From: Allobrachymonas sp.
Lineage (GTDB): Bacteria > Pseudomonadota > Gammaproteobacteria > Burkholderiales > Burkholderiaceae_C
Direction: 5' to 3'
Assembly: GCA_030529505.1 (NCBI GenBank)
Contig: JAUMWT010000002.1
Location: 87,225-151,224 of the forward strand
Length of the DNA stretch: 64,000 nucleotides
In this document: positions 10,177 through 19,185 of the stretch, in pieces
Numbering within the stretch: position 1 is the first letter of the stretch
Layout of the letters: each line of letters begins with the position of its first letter
Notes under the pieces: model-generated
Database searches by the model: none
Seen by the model: only the letters and a program-made list of their open reading frames with translations
Told to the model about the DNA's origin: nothing
Made by a program: the position numbers and the translations under genes

Positions 10177-11898
10177 TCAGGATGCGGCTGGCTTGGGAGG
10201 AGTGGATGAATCGCGGCCCAGTTGGTAGCGCATGATCAGCAGGATGATGATGCCGGCGCTGAAGGCCAGCAGCAGAATCGTCACGAACCAGGGCAGCGCC
10301 ACGTGTGCGCCGTGGCTGTCTTTGCTCAGCAGGGCGCCAATGCCCGTGCTGCCCAGCAATACGGCCAGGCCGCCAAAGGAATTGAGCAGGCCGTAGTAGG
10401 AGCCGAGCCGCCGCTCGTGCGCCAGGCGCGCCACCAGATCGTTGGTGAAGGGGTTGGCCAGCATCTTGCCCAGGGTGAACAGCACGATCATGGCCAGCGC
10501 GGGCGCGACGGCCCAGGGCTTGGCCAAAGGCGGCAGCAGGCTGGCCAGCGCAATGGCGGCAAAGCCCGCAGCCATGATCGAAAAGCCCATCGGAATGGCG
10601 CGCTTCCAGCCCAGGGTGCGGCGCGCCCAGGCCGTGAGGCTGACCTGTCCCACGATCACCATGCCCGAGCTGATGGCCATCATCACGCCCAGCATCTTGT
10701 CGTGGCCCATGGAGCGCGTGAGCTCCACCGGCAGCGCCAGATAGAGCTGGTTGTAGGCCAGCAGATAGGTGCTGTTGGCCAGCGCAAACCACAGGAACAT
10801 GCGGTTGCCCAGCACCTCGCCCCAGCCCTTGAGCACGGATTCGTTCCGGTGCAGCGGCGCCAGATCGGGGAACAGGAAATAATAAGCCAGCCACACGCCC
10901 ACGAAAATGCCCGCCGCCACCAGGCAGGCGAAGCGGTAATCCACCAGCAGCACCAGCGTGCCGATCAAGGGGCCGAGCGTGGCGCCCAGTTGCAGCGTGA
11001 CCGAACTCATGGCAAACACCTGCGTGCGCGGCAGGCCGGTGTCGTGCTCCACCTCGCCGGCGGCGCGGGCGATGGATGATTCCACCGCGGGCGAAAACAG
11101 CGCGGCGGCAAAGCCGATCAGCAACACCCCGGTGACCACGCCCGCGAGTTGCGTGCTCAGGCCCAGCATCACGAAACCGGCGATGCGAATGGGCACGCCT
11201 ACCAGAATCACCTGGCGCGGGCCGTAGCGATCAGTCAGCGTGCCGCCCAGCACAAACAGGCCCTGTTGCGAGAACGAGCGCAGGCCCAGAATCAGGCCGA
11301 TGGTGGCGCCGGGCAGGCCCAGCGTTTGCCCCAGATAGGTGGCCAGATAGGGCAGCACCATGTAAAAGCCGATGTTGAAACACAGCTGCGTGACCAGCAG
11401 CAGCTGCACATAGGTGGGCAGGCCCGAAAAATCGCGCAGCACGGCAAAGCGCGCCGCCAGGCCTGCCAGCAGCCCGGCGGGCGGTGTGGATGCAGAAGCA
11501 GGCGGCGTTGCGGGGGGCGAGGCGGTTGAGGCGCCTGGCTGGGCAGAGGTAGTGGTGGCAGCGGCAGTGGCTGGCCCTGCCGCCGTTGGCCTGCCGGCTT
11601 GTGCGCCGTGCGGCGCGGCATGAGGTGCCGGGGTGGGCGGCTCGTTGCCGCTTGTGCCATTTGCTTCATTTGCGCCACTGGTGTCATTTGCCGACGTGAC
11701 CGCTGCGCTTGCGGCAACTGCCCGGACATGCGCCGTCTCCCGGGCCGGGCCGTTGGGCTTGCCTGGCTTGGGGTGGCCTTGCTCGCCCAGGCCCGCTGCC
11801 GTTGCAGCCGCAGGGGCATCGGGCGCGGCCGCAGCAGTGTGCGCTGCGGCAGAAGGCTCGGCAGAAAACAGATCAGGGTGCGAGGGCTTGGCGCTCAT
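10177..11898 (-). CDS. MFS transporter with long Ala/Pro-rich N-terminal extension
   Basis: 573 aa. Residues 1 to about 160 are low complexity (Ala, Pro, Thr, Gly; NDTSGANEANGTSGNE) and contain no membrane helix; from PTYVQLLLVTQLCFN onwards there are about 12 hydrophobic segments with the MFS loop motif GGTLTDRYGPRQVI. Its ATG overlaps the stop of the upstream permease gene (ATGA), and its stop is one base from the ATPase start, so it is embedded in the ABC operon. By analogy with CntE of the staphylopine system it could export a compound that the ABC importer takes back up; that is inference. A downstream start that removes the extension cannot be excluded. Confidence 0.88.
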   Translation of the reverse strand: MSAKPSHPDLFSAEPSAAAHTAAAAPDAPAAATAAGLGEQGHPKPGKPNGPARETAHVRAVAASAAVTSANDTSGANEANGTSGNEPPTPAPHAAPHGAQAGRPTAAGPATAAATTTSAQPGASTASPPATPPASASTPPAGLLAGLAARFAVLRDFSGLPTYVQLLLVTQLCFNIGFYMVLPYLATYLGQTLGLPGATIGLILGLRSFSQQGLFVLGGTLTDRYGPRQVILVGVPIRIAGFVMLGLSTQLAGVVTGVLLIGFAAALFSPAVESSIARAAGEVEHDTGLPRTQVFAMSSVTLQLGATLGPLIGTLVLLVDYRFACLVAAGIFVGVWLAYYFLFPDLAPLHRNESVLKGWGEVLGNRMFLWFALANSTYLLAYNQLYLALPVELTRSMGHDKMLGVMMAISSGMVIVGQVSLTAWARRTLGWKRAIPMGFSIMAAGFAAIALASLLPPLAKPWAVAPALAMIVLFTLGKMLANPFTNDLVARLAHERRLGSYYGLLNSFGGLAVLLGSTGIGALLSKDSHGAHVALPWFVTILLLAFSAGIIILLIMRYQLGRDSSTPPKPAAS

Positions 11899-12788
11899 TT
11901 GGATTGGATTTCGACGTCGGTGGCGTTGGAGCCCAGCGCCGCAAACAGAATGCTGATGATCACGATGGTGGCCGCCGGGGCCACCAGCACCAGCGGGGCG
12001 CGGTCGGCGAAGCCGCGCGCTTCGGACAGCATGGCGCCCCACTCGGCCTGCGGCGGACGCGGGCCCAGACCCAGAAAGGACAGGCCGGAAAACGCCAGCA
12101 GCTTGCTGGGCAGGCGCAGCGCCATGTAGGTGAGCAGGGGGCGCGCGATATTGGGCCAAACGTGGTGCAGCAAAATCCGGCGCGAGCCAGCGCCCAGCGC
12201 AATGGCCGCTTCCACGTAACCGGCGGCCAGCGTGCGCGTGGTGAGCTGGTAGGCCAGGCGCGCAAACACCACCCAGCCCAGCGCCGTCATGCCCACGGCC
12301 AGCGTCAGCGTGCCGGTGCCAAAGGCGGCCACGAAGCCCAGCATGACGAGGATGTTGGGGATGATGACCAGGGTGTCGTTGAGCGTGAGCGCGACGGTGG
12401 CCAGCAGGCCGCCGCGCCAGGCCGCCAGGATGCCGATGGCCGCGCCGATGATGAAGCTCACCGCCAGCGACAGCGCGGCCACGCCCACCGACAGCACCGC
12501 GCCGTGCGCCAGCCGCGTGAGCACGTCGCGCCCGAACTGGTCGGTGCCCAGCGGGTGCTGCAGCGAGGCGGGCAAGAGCCGCTTGCCCAGCGCCACCTGA
12601 TTGGGGTCGTAGGGGCTGAACAGCAGCACGGCGGCAAACAGCAGGGCCAGCGCCAGCAGGCCGCCCAGCGGCAGCCAGAACTGCCACTGAAAAGGTTTTT
12701 TGCGCCGCGCCGGGCGCGCAGCCGCCGCAGGGGGCGGGCAGCCCGCAGCAGCGGGGGCGGATGAAGGGGAGGGGCAGCTCGTCGTCAT
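11895..12788 (-). CDS. ABC transporter inner-membrane permease, DppC/NikC type
   Basis: 297 aa. About six hydrophobic segments; the N-terminal region FSPYDPNQVALGKRLLPASLQHPLGTDQFGRDVLTRLAHGA is diagnostic for the DppC/OppC/NikC family, and the EAA-like loop EAAIALGAGSRRILLHHVWPNI contacts the ATPase. ATG at 12788 is used; an in-frame TTG at 12809 is possible. It lies 25 bp after the partner permease and overlaps the MFS gene by four bases. Confidence 0.92.
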   Translation of the reverse strand: MTTSCPSPSSAPAAAGCPPPAAAARPARRKKPFQWQFWLPLGGLLALALLFAAVLLFSPYDPNQVALGKRLLPASLQHPLGTDQFGRDVLTRLAHGAVLSVGVAALSLAVSFIIGAAIGILAAWRGGLLATVALTLNDTLVIIPNILVMLGFVAAFGTGTLTLAVGMTALGWVVFARLAYQLTTRTLAAGYVEAAIALGAGSRRILLHHVWPNIARPLLTYMALRLPSKLLAFSGLSFLGLGPRPPQAEWGAMLSEARGFADRAPLVLVAPAATIVIISILFAALGSNATDVEIQSK

Positions 12789-12813
12789 GGCAGGAAATGA
12801 ATGCGGCAAAGCC

Positions 12814-13746
12814 TCAGCGGTAGCGGATGCGGGGATCGATCAGCACGGCCAGCACGTCGCTCAACAGGCCCACGCCCAGGCCCGCCACCAGCGTGACGAA
12901 GAGGCCGCCCTGCAGCATGGGCAGGTCGAGGTTGGTCACGGCGTCGTACAGCAGATTGCCCATGCCGGGAATGGTGAAGATCACTTCGGTGACCACGCTG
13001 CCGCCCATCAGGCTGGCCAGAAAGGTGCTGCCAATGGCCATCGTGCCCGTGAGCGACACGCGCCCGGCGTGCCAGAGCACGCGCCACGGCGGCAGGCCCT
13101 TGGCGCGCGCCGTGCGGATGAAGGATTGCTTGAGCGCGTCCACCGTTTCGCTGCGCACCAGTTGGGCCAGCAGGCCCATGGGCACGAGCGAGGTGGCAAT
13201 GACCGGCAGCACCATGTGCCTGGGCGTTGCCCAGCCGCCCGTGGGCAGCCAGCGCAACTGCACGGCCAGAACCAGAATCAGCAAGGGCGCCAGCACGTGC
13301 ATGGGCACGGAAATGACCGTGCGCGTGAGCAGATTGAGCGCCCGGTCGAACCAGCCGCCTTGCCGCGCCGCGGCGAACAGGCCCAGCGGCACGGCCATGA
13401 TCACGGCCAGCGCCATGGCCAGGCCGCCGAGCAGGCCCGAGATGCCCAGCGCCTTCATCACCGCCGGCCGCACGGGCTTGCGGCTGGCGTAGCCGTAACC
13501 AAAATCGCCCTTGAGCAATTGTTTGGTGAAGCTGGCGTACTGCACCAGCAAGGGGCGATCCAGTGCCAGCTCTTCGCGGATGGCTTGCAGCACCTTCGGG
13601 TCGGGCTCGGACTCGGCGATGCGCGCGCGCAGCGTGGCGCGCGCCACATCGGTGCCGGTGAGCGTGGGCAGTGCAAAAACGAACACCGACAAAGCCAACA
13701 GCACCAGCGGCACGGCCACGAGTCGTCGCAGCAAAACGGCGAGCAT
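12814..13746 (-). CDS. ABC transporter inner-membrane permease, DppB/NikB type
   Basis: 310 aa. Starts MLAVLLRRLVAVPLVLLALSVFVFAL, the typical DppB first helix, followed by a periplasmic loop with FTKQLLKGDFGYGYASRKPV. The cytoplasmic EAA-type loop is RTARAKGLPPWRVLWHAGRVSL. It forms the heterodimeric channel with the product of the next gene. The start is 12 bp after the stop of the substrate-binding protein gene. Confidence 0.93.
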   Translation of the reverse strand: MLAVLLRRLVAVPLVLLALSVFVFALPTLTGTDVARATLRARIAESEPDPKVLQAIREELALDRPLLVQYASFTKQLLKGDFGYGYASRKPVRPAVMKALGISGLLGGLAMALAVIMAVPLGLFAAARQGGWFDRALNLLTRTVISVPMHVLAPLLILVLAVQLRWLPTGGWATPRHMVLPVIATSLVPMGLLAQLVRSETVDALKQSFIRTARAKGLPPWRVLWHAGRVSLTGTMAIGSTFLASLMGGSVVTEVIFTIPGMGNLLYDAVTNLDLPMLQGGLFVTLVAGLGVGLLSDVLAVLIDPRIRYR

Positions 13747-13758
13747 GGCACGCTTTCC

Positions 13759-15348
13759 TTAGGGGTTCAGCGTGGTGGTATGCGTCACCAGGTGCTGGTC
13801 CAGCGGATCGTGCACGGCCTCTTTCACGCGGCTGGAGAAGACGCGGCGCGAGGTGTCGTTGTACACCGGCAGGCCCACCTTGTGGTCGATCAGGTATTGC
13901 GCGGCCTTGGCGAAGATGGCGGCGCGGTCTTCGGGCTTCTCGGCCGTGGCCGCGCTTTGCCAGATGGCGTCAAAGTCTTTTTCGCAGAAGGCGTTCAGGT
14001 TGTAGGAACCTTCGCAGCCGAAGTCGCTGGCCAGGAAGCTGGCGGCATCGGGCATGTCGGTGTAGAAGCTGCGCGAGAGCAGCACCAGATCGTGCTCCTT
14101 GGCCATGACCTTGGGCTCGAACACGGTGTTGTAGTCCACCACGTCCAGCGTGATGGCAAAGCCGCCTTGCTCCAGATTGTCTTTGATGACGTTGGCGGTG
14201 GCGGCCAGTTCGGGGCGGCCGGGGTAGGTCATGAGGTTGAGCTTCAGGTCTTCGGGCTTGACGCCGGATTCGGCAATCAGCTTCTTGGCCTGATCCAGAA
14301 AGTCGGCCGGGCGGGCGGCGGCCTTGGGCGCCCAGCTCACGCCGCCGAAGTAGCCGGCGGCCGGCGCGCCCATGCCTTCGAGCACGGCGGCCACGATGGC
14401 GTCGCGGTCGATCAGCAGGTCAATGGCCTGGCGGATTTTCTCGTTCTTGAGCGTGGGCTTGGTGAAGTTGACGTAGAGCGTGGAAGCGCGCGGCAGCTCG
14501 ATGTTGTCGGCCACCAGGGCGCTGTCTTTCTTGGCCTCGAGCACGTTGTTGGGCGCGATGGAGTTGGCCACGTGCACTTCGCTCACTTTCAGGGCATTGA
14601 AGCGGGCGGCTGCATCAGCGATGAAGCGCACTTCCACACCGGCCAGTTGGGGCTTGCCGCCCCAGTAGTCGTCAAAGCGTTCCAGCGTCAGGCCCACGCC
14701 GGCTTCGTGTTTGCTGATTTTGTAGGGGCCGCTGCTGAAGCCGATGGGGTTGACGGGGTCGCTGGCGAAAGCGCCCTTGGCCAGAATGGCGGTGCTCGGG
14801 CCGCCCAGGCGCAGGGGCAGGACGGGGTCGGGCTTGGTGGTGGAGATTTTGACGGTGTCGGCATCCACCGCTTCGGCCACGAGGCCCGTGCCTTTGAGGG
14901 CGCGCGGCGGCGTGGCGGCTTTCATGATGTGGCTCAGCGAGGCGACGACGGCTTCTGAATCCAGCATGCTGCCGTCGTGGAATTTCACGTCGGTGCGCAG
15001 GTCGAATTCCCAGCTCGTGTCGCCAGTGCGGCGCCATTGCGTGGCCAGGGCGGGATGGGCCTTGCCGTCGAGCGTGACGCGCACCAGGGCTTCGGTCGCG
15101 CCGGCTTGCATCAGGTTGTAGGCGGCGTCGCCTTCAATGGCCAGTGTGCCTCTGTCTTTGAAGGACGTGGCAATGCGCAGGACGTTGTCGCCCGCAGGCG
15201 CGGCGCTGGCTGCAGGGGCCGAGCCGGGCGCGGAGGCGGCTGGCGGCGCGGCTTTTTCGCCGCAGGCCACCAGCGCCACGGCCAGCGACAGGGCCGAAAG
15301 CCCGTAGGCAAAGGGGCGGCTGACAAAAGAATGTTTGGAGGTTTGCAT
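13759..15348 (-). CDS. DppA/NikA-family substrate-binding lipoprotein of the ABC importer
   Basis: 529 aa, family 5 extracellular solute-binding protein. N-terminus MQTSKHSFVSRP then a hydrophobic core ending LAVALVAC: lipobox with acylated Cys29, followed by an Ala/Pro-rich linker (residues 30-55). Family landmarks: WEFDLRTDVKFHDGSMLDSEAV, GPYKISKHEAGVGLTLERFDDYWGGKP and KNEKIRQAIDLLIDRDAIV. The start at 15348 follows an AAAGGTGA-type ribosome binding site; an in-frame upstream ATG at 15423 would bury the signal peptide and is rejected. The ligand could be a peptide, a metal chelate or a small organic molecule; with methyltransferases and an MFS exporter in the same block, a self-made chelator is a reasonable hypothesis. 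Confidence 0.92.
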   Translation of the reverse strand: MQTSKHSFVSRPFAYGLSALSLAVALVACGEKAAPPAASAPGSAPAASAAPAGDNVLRIATSFKDRGTLAIEGDAAYNLMQAGATEALVRVTLDGKAHPALATQWRRTGDTSWEFDLRTDVKFHDGSMLDSEAVVASLSHIMKAATPPRALKGTGLVAEAVDADTVKISTTKPDPVLPLRLGGPSTAILAKGAFASDPVNPIGFSSGPYKISKHEAGVGLTLERFDDYWGGKPQLAGVEVRFIADAAARFNALKVSEVHVANSIAPNNVLEAKKDSALVADNIELPRASTLYVNFTKPTLKNEKIRQAIDLLIDRDAIVAAVLEGMGAPAAGYFGGVSWAPKAAARPADFLDQAKKLIAESGVKPEDLKLNLMTYPGRPELAATANVIKDNLEQGGFAITLDVVDYNTVFEPKVMAKEHDLVLLSRSFYTDMPDAASFLASDFGCEGSYNLNAFCEKDFDAIWQSAATAEKPEDRAAIFAKAAQYLIDHKVGLPVYNDTSRRVFSSRVKEAVHDPLDQHLVTHTTTLNP

Positions 15349-15720
15349 GGCTGTGAAATCACCTTTCTTTTGGGTCAATGGATGCGCTGACAAAGCAGAA
15401 AAAACATCCCGTGCTGCATCCATCGTTCAAAGCGCGGGATAGAGAAAAGAATTTGAAAAGAACCGGCATCGGGGGCCTGAGCCGTTTGGGACGATGGCTT
15501 GAGCGGCCTGGCGAATCCGGCGGCAACCCCGGCTTGCAGTGATTGGGCATGGGATAACGGCTTGGCTGCGGCGGCTGGAGGGCGGCGAGCCGCGCAGGGC
15601 GGTTTGCGCCAAGCCAGGCCGTTGCGGGGCTCGGGCGCGGCTCGCGTCCGGCTGCAGCTTCCGACCGCGTTCAACCCAGGTTCCATGCCAGTGTGCCGCC
15701 ACCATCATCAATCCCCTGGC
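15349..15720. other. Gap between the bidomain methyltransferase and the binding-protein gene
   Basis: 372 bp with no credible gene. It is the only sizeable gap in the minus-strand block 8.15-18.0 kb, so it may hold a second promoter for the ABC genes. Near 15413-15440 an ATCCCG/CGGGAT inverted pair is present, too widely spaced to call a terminator. Confidence 0.4.
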
Positions 15721-17277
15721 TCATGCCTTTGGCGCATGGCCCCAAACGACGTAGGTTTCGCCATCGTCGTGCTCGCTGCCCATGGTGCGCAGATTCATGG
15801 CGTGCACTTCGTCGAGCAAGCGCCACTGCACGTTGGTGTAGCCCGCGGCTTCGAGCAGGGCGGCCACCTTGGGCGCGTGGTTGTCTTGCATCAGCGGCAG
15901 GTTGTTGCGGGTGCGGGCGTTGTACACCTCGTGCCACAGCTCGTACCAGGGCTTGCCCACGTAGTCGCTTTGCTTCCAGCCCTTGGCGAACCAGGTGCCG
16001 TCAAACACGGCCAGCACGCCGCCGGGCTTGAGCAGCTTCTTGGCCTCGGTGAGGGTGCGCATGGGGTCGGGCAGGGTCCAGAACAGGTAGCGGCTCACCA
16101 CCGCGTCGTAAGAGGCAGGCTCGCCCGTGGGGGTGGTGGCATTGCCCAGTTCAAACGTCACGTTGTTCAGGCCCTGCGCCTGCGCGTCCTGGCGGGCGCG
16201 CTTGAGCATGTTTTCGGCGGTGTCGATGCCGCGCACCTGATGGCCCATGTGCGCCAGGTTCAGGCTCACGAAGCCGGGGCCGCAGCCCAGGTCGAGCACA
16301 TTGGCGGGCGCGGGCGGCAGCACGCTGGCGAATTCCTTGCGCCAGGCCGCATCGGCTTCTTCGCGGTTGTAGCCGGGGGCGTGCTGCACTTCGGTGTCGT
16401 ACTCCTGCGAGCGTTTGGGGTCGTTCCAGTAATTGAGGATTTGCTCGGTAACGGAATTTTTGCCCTGCTCCACAAAGGGCCGGCTCTTGATGCCCATGAG
16501 CACGCGGTCGTCAAAGCGTTGCCAGATGGTGTTGACTTCGGTGCAGCCGGCCTGGCGCAAGGCCAGCGCGTGCAGGCTCAGGGTGTTGAGCTTGGAGGTG
16601 TGGCGGTCGCCGTAGAGCTTGTCGGCCTCGGCCTGGCGCTGGGCGCGCTCGGCAAAGGCGGGCTTGAGCGCGGCTTCCTGCTCCATCGCCTGCCACCAGG
16701 CATCCCAGTCCAGCACGTCGGGCTGGGCCAGCGAGCGTTTGAGGGCGCGGTCTTTGTCGGCCTCGGCCAGATGGCGCGAGACGCGGTCGGGCAGCTCGTA
16801 GGCGAAATGGTCGCCATTCAAAAACATGCCGCCTTCGGGCATGAGGGCGGCAACGTCGCTGTAAGCCTTGATGAGCTGCTCGGGCCGCAGCCAGTGCAGG
16901 GCGGTGGTGGAAACGGCCGCGTCGATCTGCTGCGTGGGCAGTTGCGCCGTCCAGTCGGGCGCGCGCATGTCCACGTCCACGATCGTGACGCGATCGCCAA
17001 AACGCGCCAGAAAATGGCGCGCCATGGTCAGCAGCACGGGGTCGGAATCGACCGCAATGGCCTTGGCCAGCGGAAAGGCATCGAGCATGCGCTGGGTGAG
17101 CGAACCCGGGCCGCAGCCCAGGTCGATGAAGGTGAATTGCGTGCCCACATGGTCGGCCAGGGCCTGCTGCATCACGGCAAAGCGGTCTTCGCGAAATTCG
17201 ATGTAGGCGGTCTGCTGCCGGTCCCACGAGGCCAGCAGGGCGGCCCAATCGGTGTTGGCGTTGTTTGAGGCGTTCAT
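15721..17277 (-). CDS. Two-domain SAM-dependent methyltransferase
   Basis: 518 aa made of two class I methyltransferase modules. Domain 1 (about 20-260) has motif I FIDLGCGPGS at 50-59 and the acidic post-motif VDSDPVLL. Domain 2 (about 275-518) has motif I VLDLGCGPGF near 325 and the YLFWTLPDPM and LKPGGVLAVFDGTW segments. Domain 2 is clearly homologous to the whole neighbouring methyltransferase (shared LPPAP, LGCG.GF, WTLPDP, LAVFDGTW and LPLM.DN). ATG at 17277 overlaps the upstream stop by ATGA; a start at 17331 would overlap more and is not used. The substrate is unknown; its position suggests it modifies the compound handled by the transporter genes downstream. Confidence 0.87.
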   Translation of the reverse strand: MNASNNANTDWAALLASWDRQQTAYIEFREDRFAVMQQALADHVGTQFTFIDLGCGPGSLTQRMLDAFPLAKAIAVDSDPVLLTMARHFLARFGDRVTIVDVDMRAPDWTAQLPTQQIDAAVSTTALHWLRPEQLIKAYSDVAALMPEGGMFLNGDHFAYELPDRVSRHLAEADKDRALKRSLAQPDVLDWDAWWQAMEQEAALKPAFAERAQRQAEADKLYGDRHTSKLNTLSLHALALRQAGCTEVNTIWQRFDDRVLMGIKSRPFVEQGKNSVTEQILNYWNDPKRSQEYDTEVQHAPGYNREEADAAWRKEFASVLPPAPANVLDLGCGPGFVSLNLAHMGHQVRGIDTAENMLKRARQDAQAQGLNNVTFELGNATTPTGEPASYDAVVSRYLFWTLPDPMRTLTEAKKLLKPGGVLAVFDGTWFAKGWKQSDYVGKPWYELWHEVYNARTRNNLPLMQDNHAPKVAALLEAAGYTNVQWRLLDEVHAMNLRTMGSEHDDGETYVVWGHAPKA

Positions 17278-18023
17278 TTTTTCTCCTGGGGTTTGAAGCC
17301 GCGCACGACGTACAGGCTGTCTTGCGGCCATTCCTGGCTGTGGTATTGGCGATAGACGGCGTTGGCGTGCGCCATCATTTCGAACTGCACGTCCACGAAG
17401 CCCGCGTCTTGCAGGATGGCGGCCACTTTTTCGGGCGGGTTGTCGTGCATCAGGGGCAGGCTGGCCTGCACCTCGGGCGTGTAGGAATCAAGCCAGATCT
17501 TGTCGCGCGGCTTGCTGGGGTCGCGCTGCTGCCACATCTCGCGGTTTTTGTACCAGGTGCCATCGAACACGGCCAGCATGCCGCCCGGGCGCAGCAGTTG
17601 CAGCGCGCCGCGCGCGGCGGCCAGCGGGTCGGGCAGCGTCCAGTACACCCAGCGGGCGGTGACGACGTCGAAATGATTGGCGGGCAGGCTGGCCTGCGGC
17701 TGCATGGCATTGCCTTGCACGAAGCGGATGTCGAGCTGGCGATCCGCGGCTTTCTGGCGGGCGGCGGCGAGCATGTTCTCGCCCTGATCCAGCCCCGTGA
17801 CCCGATGCCCCAGCCCGGCCAGCAATACGCTGGCAAAGCCCGTGCCGCAGCCGATGTCGGCGATTTGCACGGGCGCAGGGGGCAGATAGCGTTGGAATTC
17901 TTCGCGCCAGACGGCGTCGTCGCGTTCCACGCCAATGCCTTCGGCATGGCCCGCGTCGTATTCATCGACGCAAAGATGTGAATTCCAGAAGGCATTGACC
18001 TGTCGGGTGGCGCTGGCAGTCAT
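17274..18023 (-). CDS. SAM-dependent methyltransferase
   Basis: 249 aa, single class I methyltransferase fold: motif I IADIGCGTGF (54-63), acidic residue GLDQGENML, motif IV-like ARWVYWTLPDP and motif VI LRPGGMLAVFDGTWYKN. It is a paralogue of the C-terminal half of the next gene, so the pair probably arose by duplication and fusion. It is the first gene of the minus-strand block. A candidate operator lies just upstream (18053-18080). The substrate cannot be deduced. Confidence 0.87.
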   Translation of the reverse strand: MTASATRQVNAFWNSHLCVDEYDAGHAEGIGVERDDAVWREEFQRYLPPAPVQIADIGCGTGFASVLLAGLGHRVTGLDQGENMLAAARQKAADRQLDIRFVQGNAMQPQASLPANHFDVVTARWVYWTLPDPLAAARGALQLLRPGGMLAVFDGTWYKNREMWQQRDPSKPRDKIWLDSYTPEVQASLPLMHDNPPEKVAAILQDAGFVDVQFEMMAHANAVYRQYHSQEWPQDSLYVVRGFKPQEKK

Positions 18024-18052
18024 GGTTTTTGAGGAGATGTTGGGGACAGTTT

Positions 18053-18080
18053 GTATGACACATGGGTGAATGTATCACCC
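18053..18080. promoter_or_regulatory. Candidate operator upstream of the methyltransferase/ABC block
   Basis: Two overlapping patterns lie 30-57 bp before the first gene. GGGTGA-N5-TCACCC (18064-18080) is a perfect six-base inverted repeat. GTATGA-N16-TCACCC (18053-18080) has one half-site identical to the E. coli NikR operator (GTATGA-N16-TCATAC) at the exact spacing, with the other half matching at four of six bases. Both are seen in the sequence; the regulator is inference. Confidence 0.4.
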
Positions 18081-18272
18081 TTGGGATTGAGAGGCAATCT
18101 CAGGCCCATTTTCAGAGGGGCGCGCTCTGGTTTGGGCGGGTGCGCCCTTGTTATGGGCTGGCTGGCGTTCTGCGTGCGTTTGCGGCGCGCGCCGGGGAGG
18201 CGCGGCGCAGCTTGCACGGGCCGGTGAGGCGGCCGAGCCGGCGCATCAAGCGCATCAAGCCCGGCAGGCCCA

Positions 18273-18920
18273 TCAGCCCATGATGGCGGGGAACATTTTC
18301 TTCAGCCCCTCGCTGATCACTTCCACGCTCATCGAGGCCAGCACCAGGCCCATGAGGCGCGTCATCACATTGATGCCGGTGCGCCCCATGAAGCGGGCGA
18401 TGTGCGGCGCGGCGGAATAGCTCAGGTACACCGAGGCGGCCACCAGCGCGGTGTAGAGCAGCAGCACGAGCATTTCGAGCCAGTTTTGCGTGCGGTTGGC
18501 AAAAATCACCATGGTGGACATGCTGGCCGGCCCCGTGAGCATGGGAATGGCCAGCGGAATCACCGCGATGCTGGCCTGGCTGGCGGCGTAGCTGGTTTCT
18601 TCGACATTGGTTTTGGATTTGACCGGCTGGGCGTTGAGCATGCTCAGCGCGCTCATGATGAGCAGGATGCCGCCGGCGACCTGAAAGCTTGCCAGCGAAA
18701 TGCCGAAGAAGGACAGGATGCGCAGGCCCAGCAGGGCGCAGACGAGCAGCACCACCAGCACCGTCAGGCTGGTGGCGCGGATGGTCTTCTTGCGCTCCAG
18801 ATCGCTGAAGCCGTTGGTCAGGTGGATGAAGATGGGGATGCTCGCCAGCGGGTTGACCAGCGCCAGCAGCGTGATCAGCGGTTGCAGAGAAAGGGATGAC
18901 AGATCGAAGGTGAAAGACAT
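18273..18920 (-). CDS. MarC-family integral membrane protein
   Basis: 215 aa, six predicted helices. LLALVNPLASIPIFIHLTNG at residues 18-37 and LAIPMLTGPASMSTMVIFANR are MarC/YchE/YhgN signatures. The biological role of the family is unsettled. The start at 18920 gives the usual family length; an upstream extension to 19121 is composed of low-complexity sequence and is not used. No operon partner is evident; the gene after it on the same strand starts 249 bp away. Confidence 0.88.
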   Translation of the reverse strand: MSFTFDLSSLSLQPLITLLALVNPLASIPIFIHLTNGFSDLERKKTIRATSLTVLVVLLVCALLGLRILSFFGISLASFQVAGGILLIMSALSMLNAQPVKSKTNVEETSYAASQASIAVIPLAIPMLTGPASMSTMVIFANRTQNWLEMLVLLLYTALVAASVYLSYSAAPHIARFMGRTGINVMTRLMGLVLASMSVEVISEGLKKMFPAIMG

Positions 18921-19185
18921 GGTGGCGGGGTGGCTAGTGGTTGGGGGCAGAAAGAAAAGAAAGGCGCTTGCGCGGCGGATTGTGAATGGGCTGGGAAGAA
19001 GAGCTTGCAGCGGGGCGTGACGATAGGGGCAATGGTGTGGGGCCGGGGAGCTTGCGTGATGGCTGCGGATTGACGTGATGGGGCAGAGAGCGGCTGAGCG
19101 GCCGCACGAATCATGCAGCACTGCGCTTAGTGCGTCCCGGCGGCTTCAGTCCATGCGCTCAGTCTGGGGTCTTGCATTTTTTTGC

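Noticed and set aside
7857-10235. Very long open frame on the plus strand opposite the double ATPase gene
   Set aside because: The minus strand encodes a textbook double ABC protein; the plus frame has no domain, is His/Gln/Ala-rich as expected for an antisense frame in high-GC DNA.
12700-14958. Open frame of about 750 codons on the plus strand across permease and binding-protein genes
   Set aside because: Mirror image of the permease and DppA-type genes; contains no motif and crosses gene boundaries.
15349-15720. Small open frames between the methyltransferase and the binding-protein gene
   Set aside because: Arg/Pro-rich frames without ribosome binding sites; several overlap each other on both strands.
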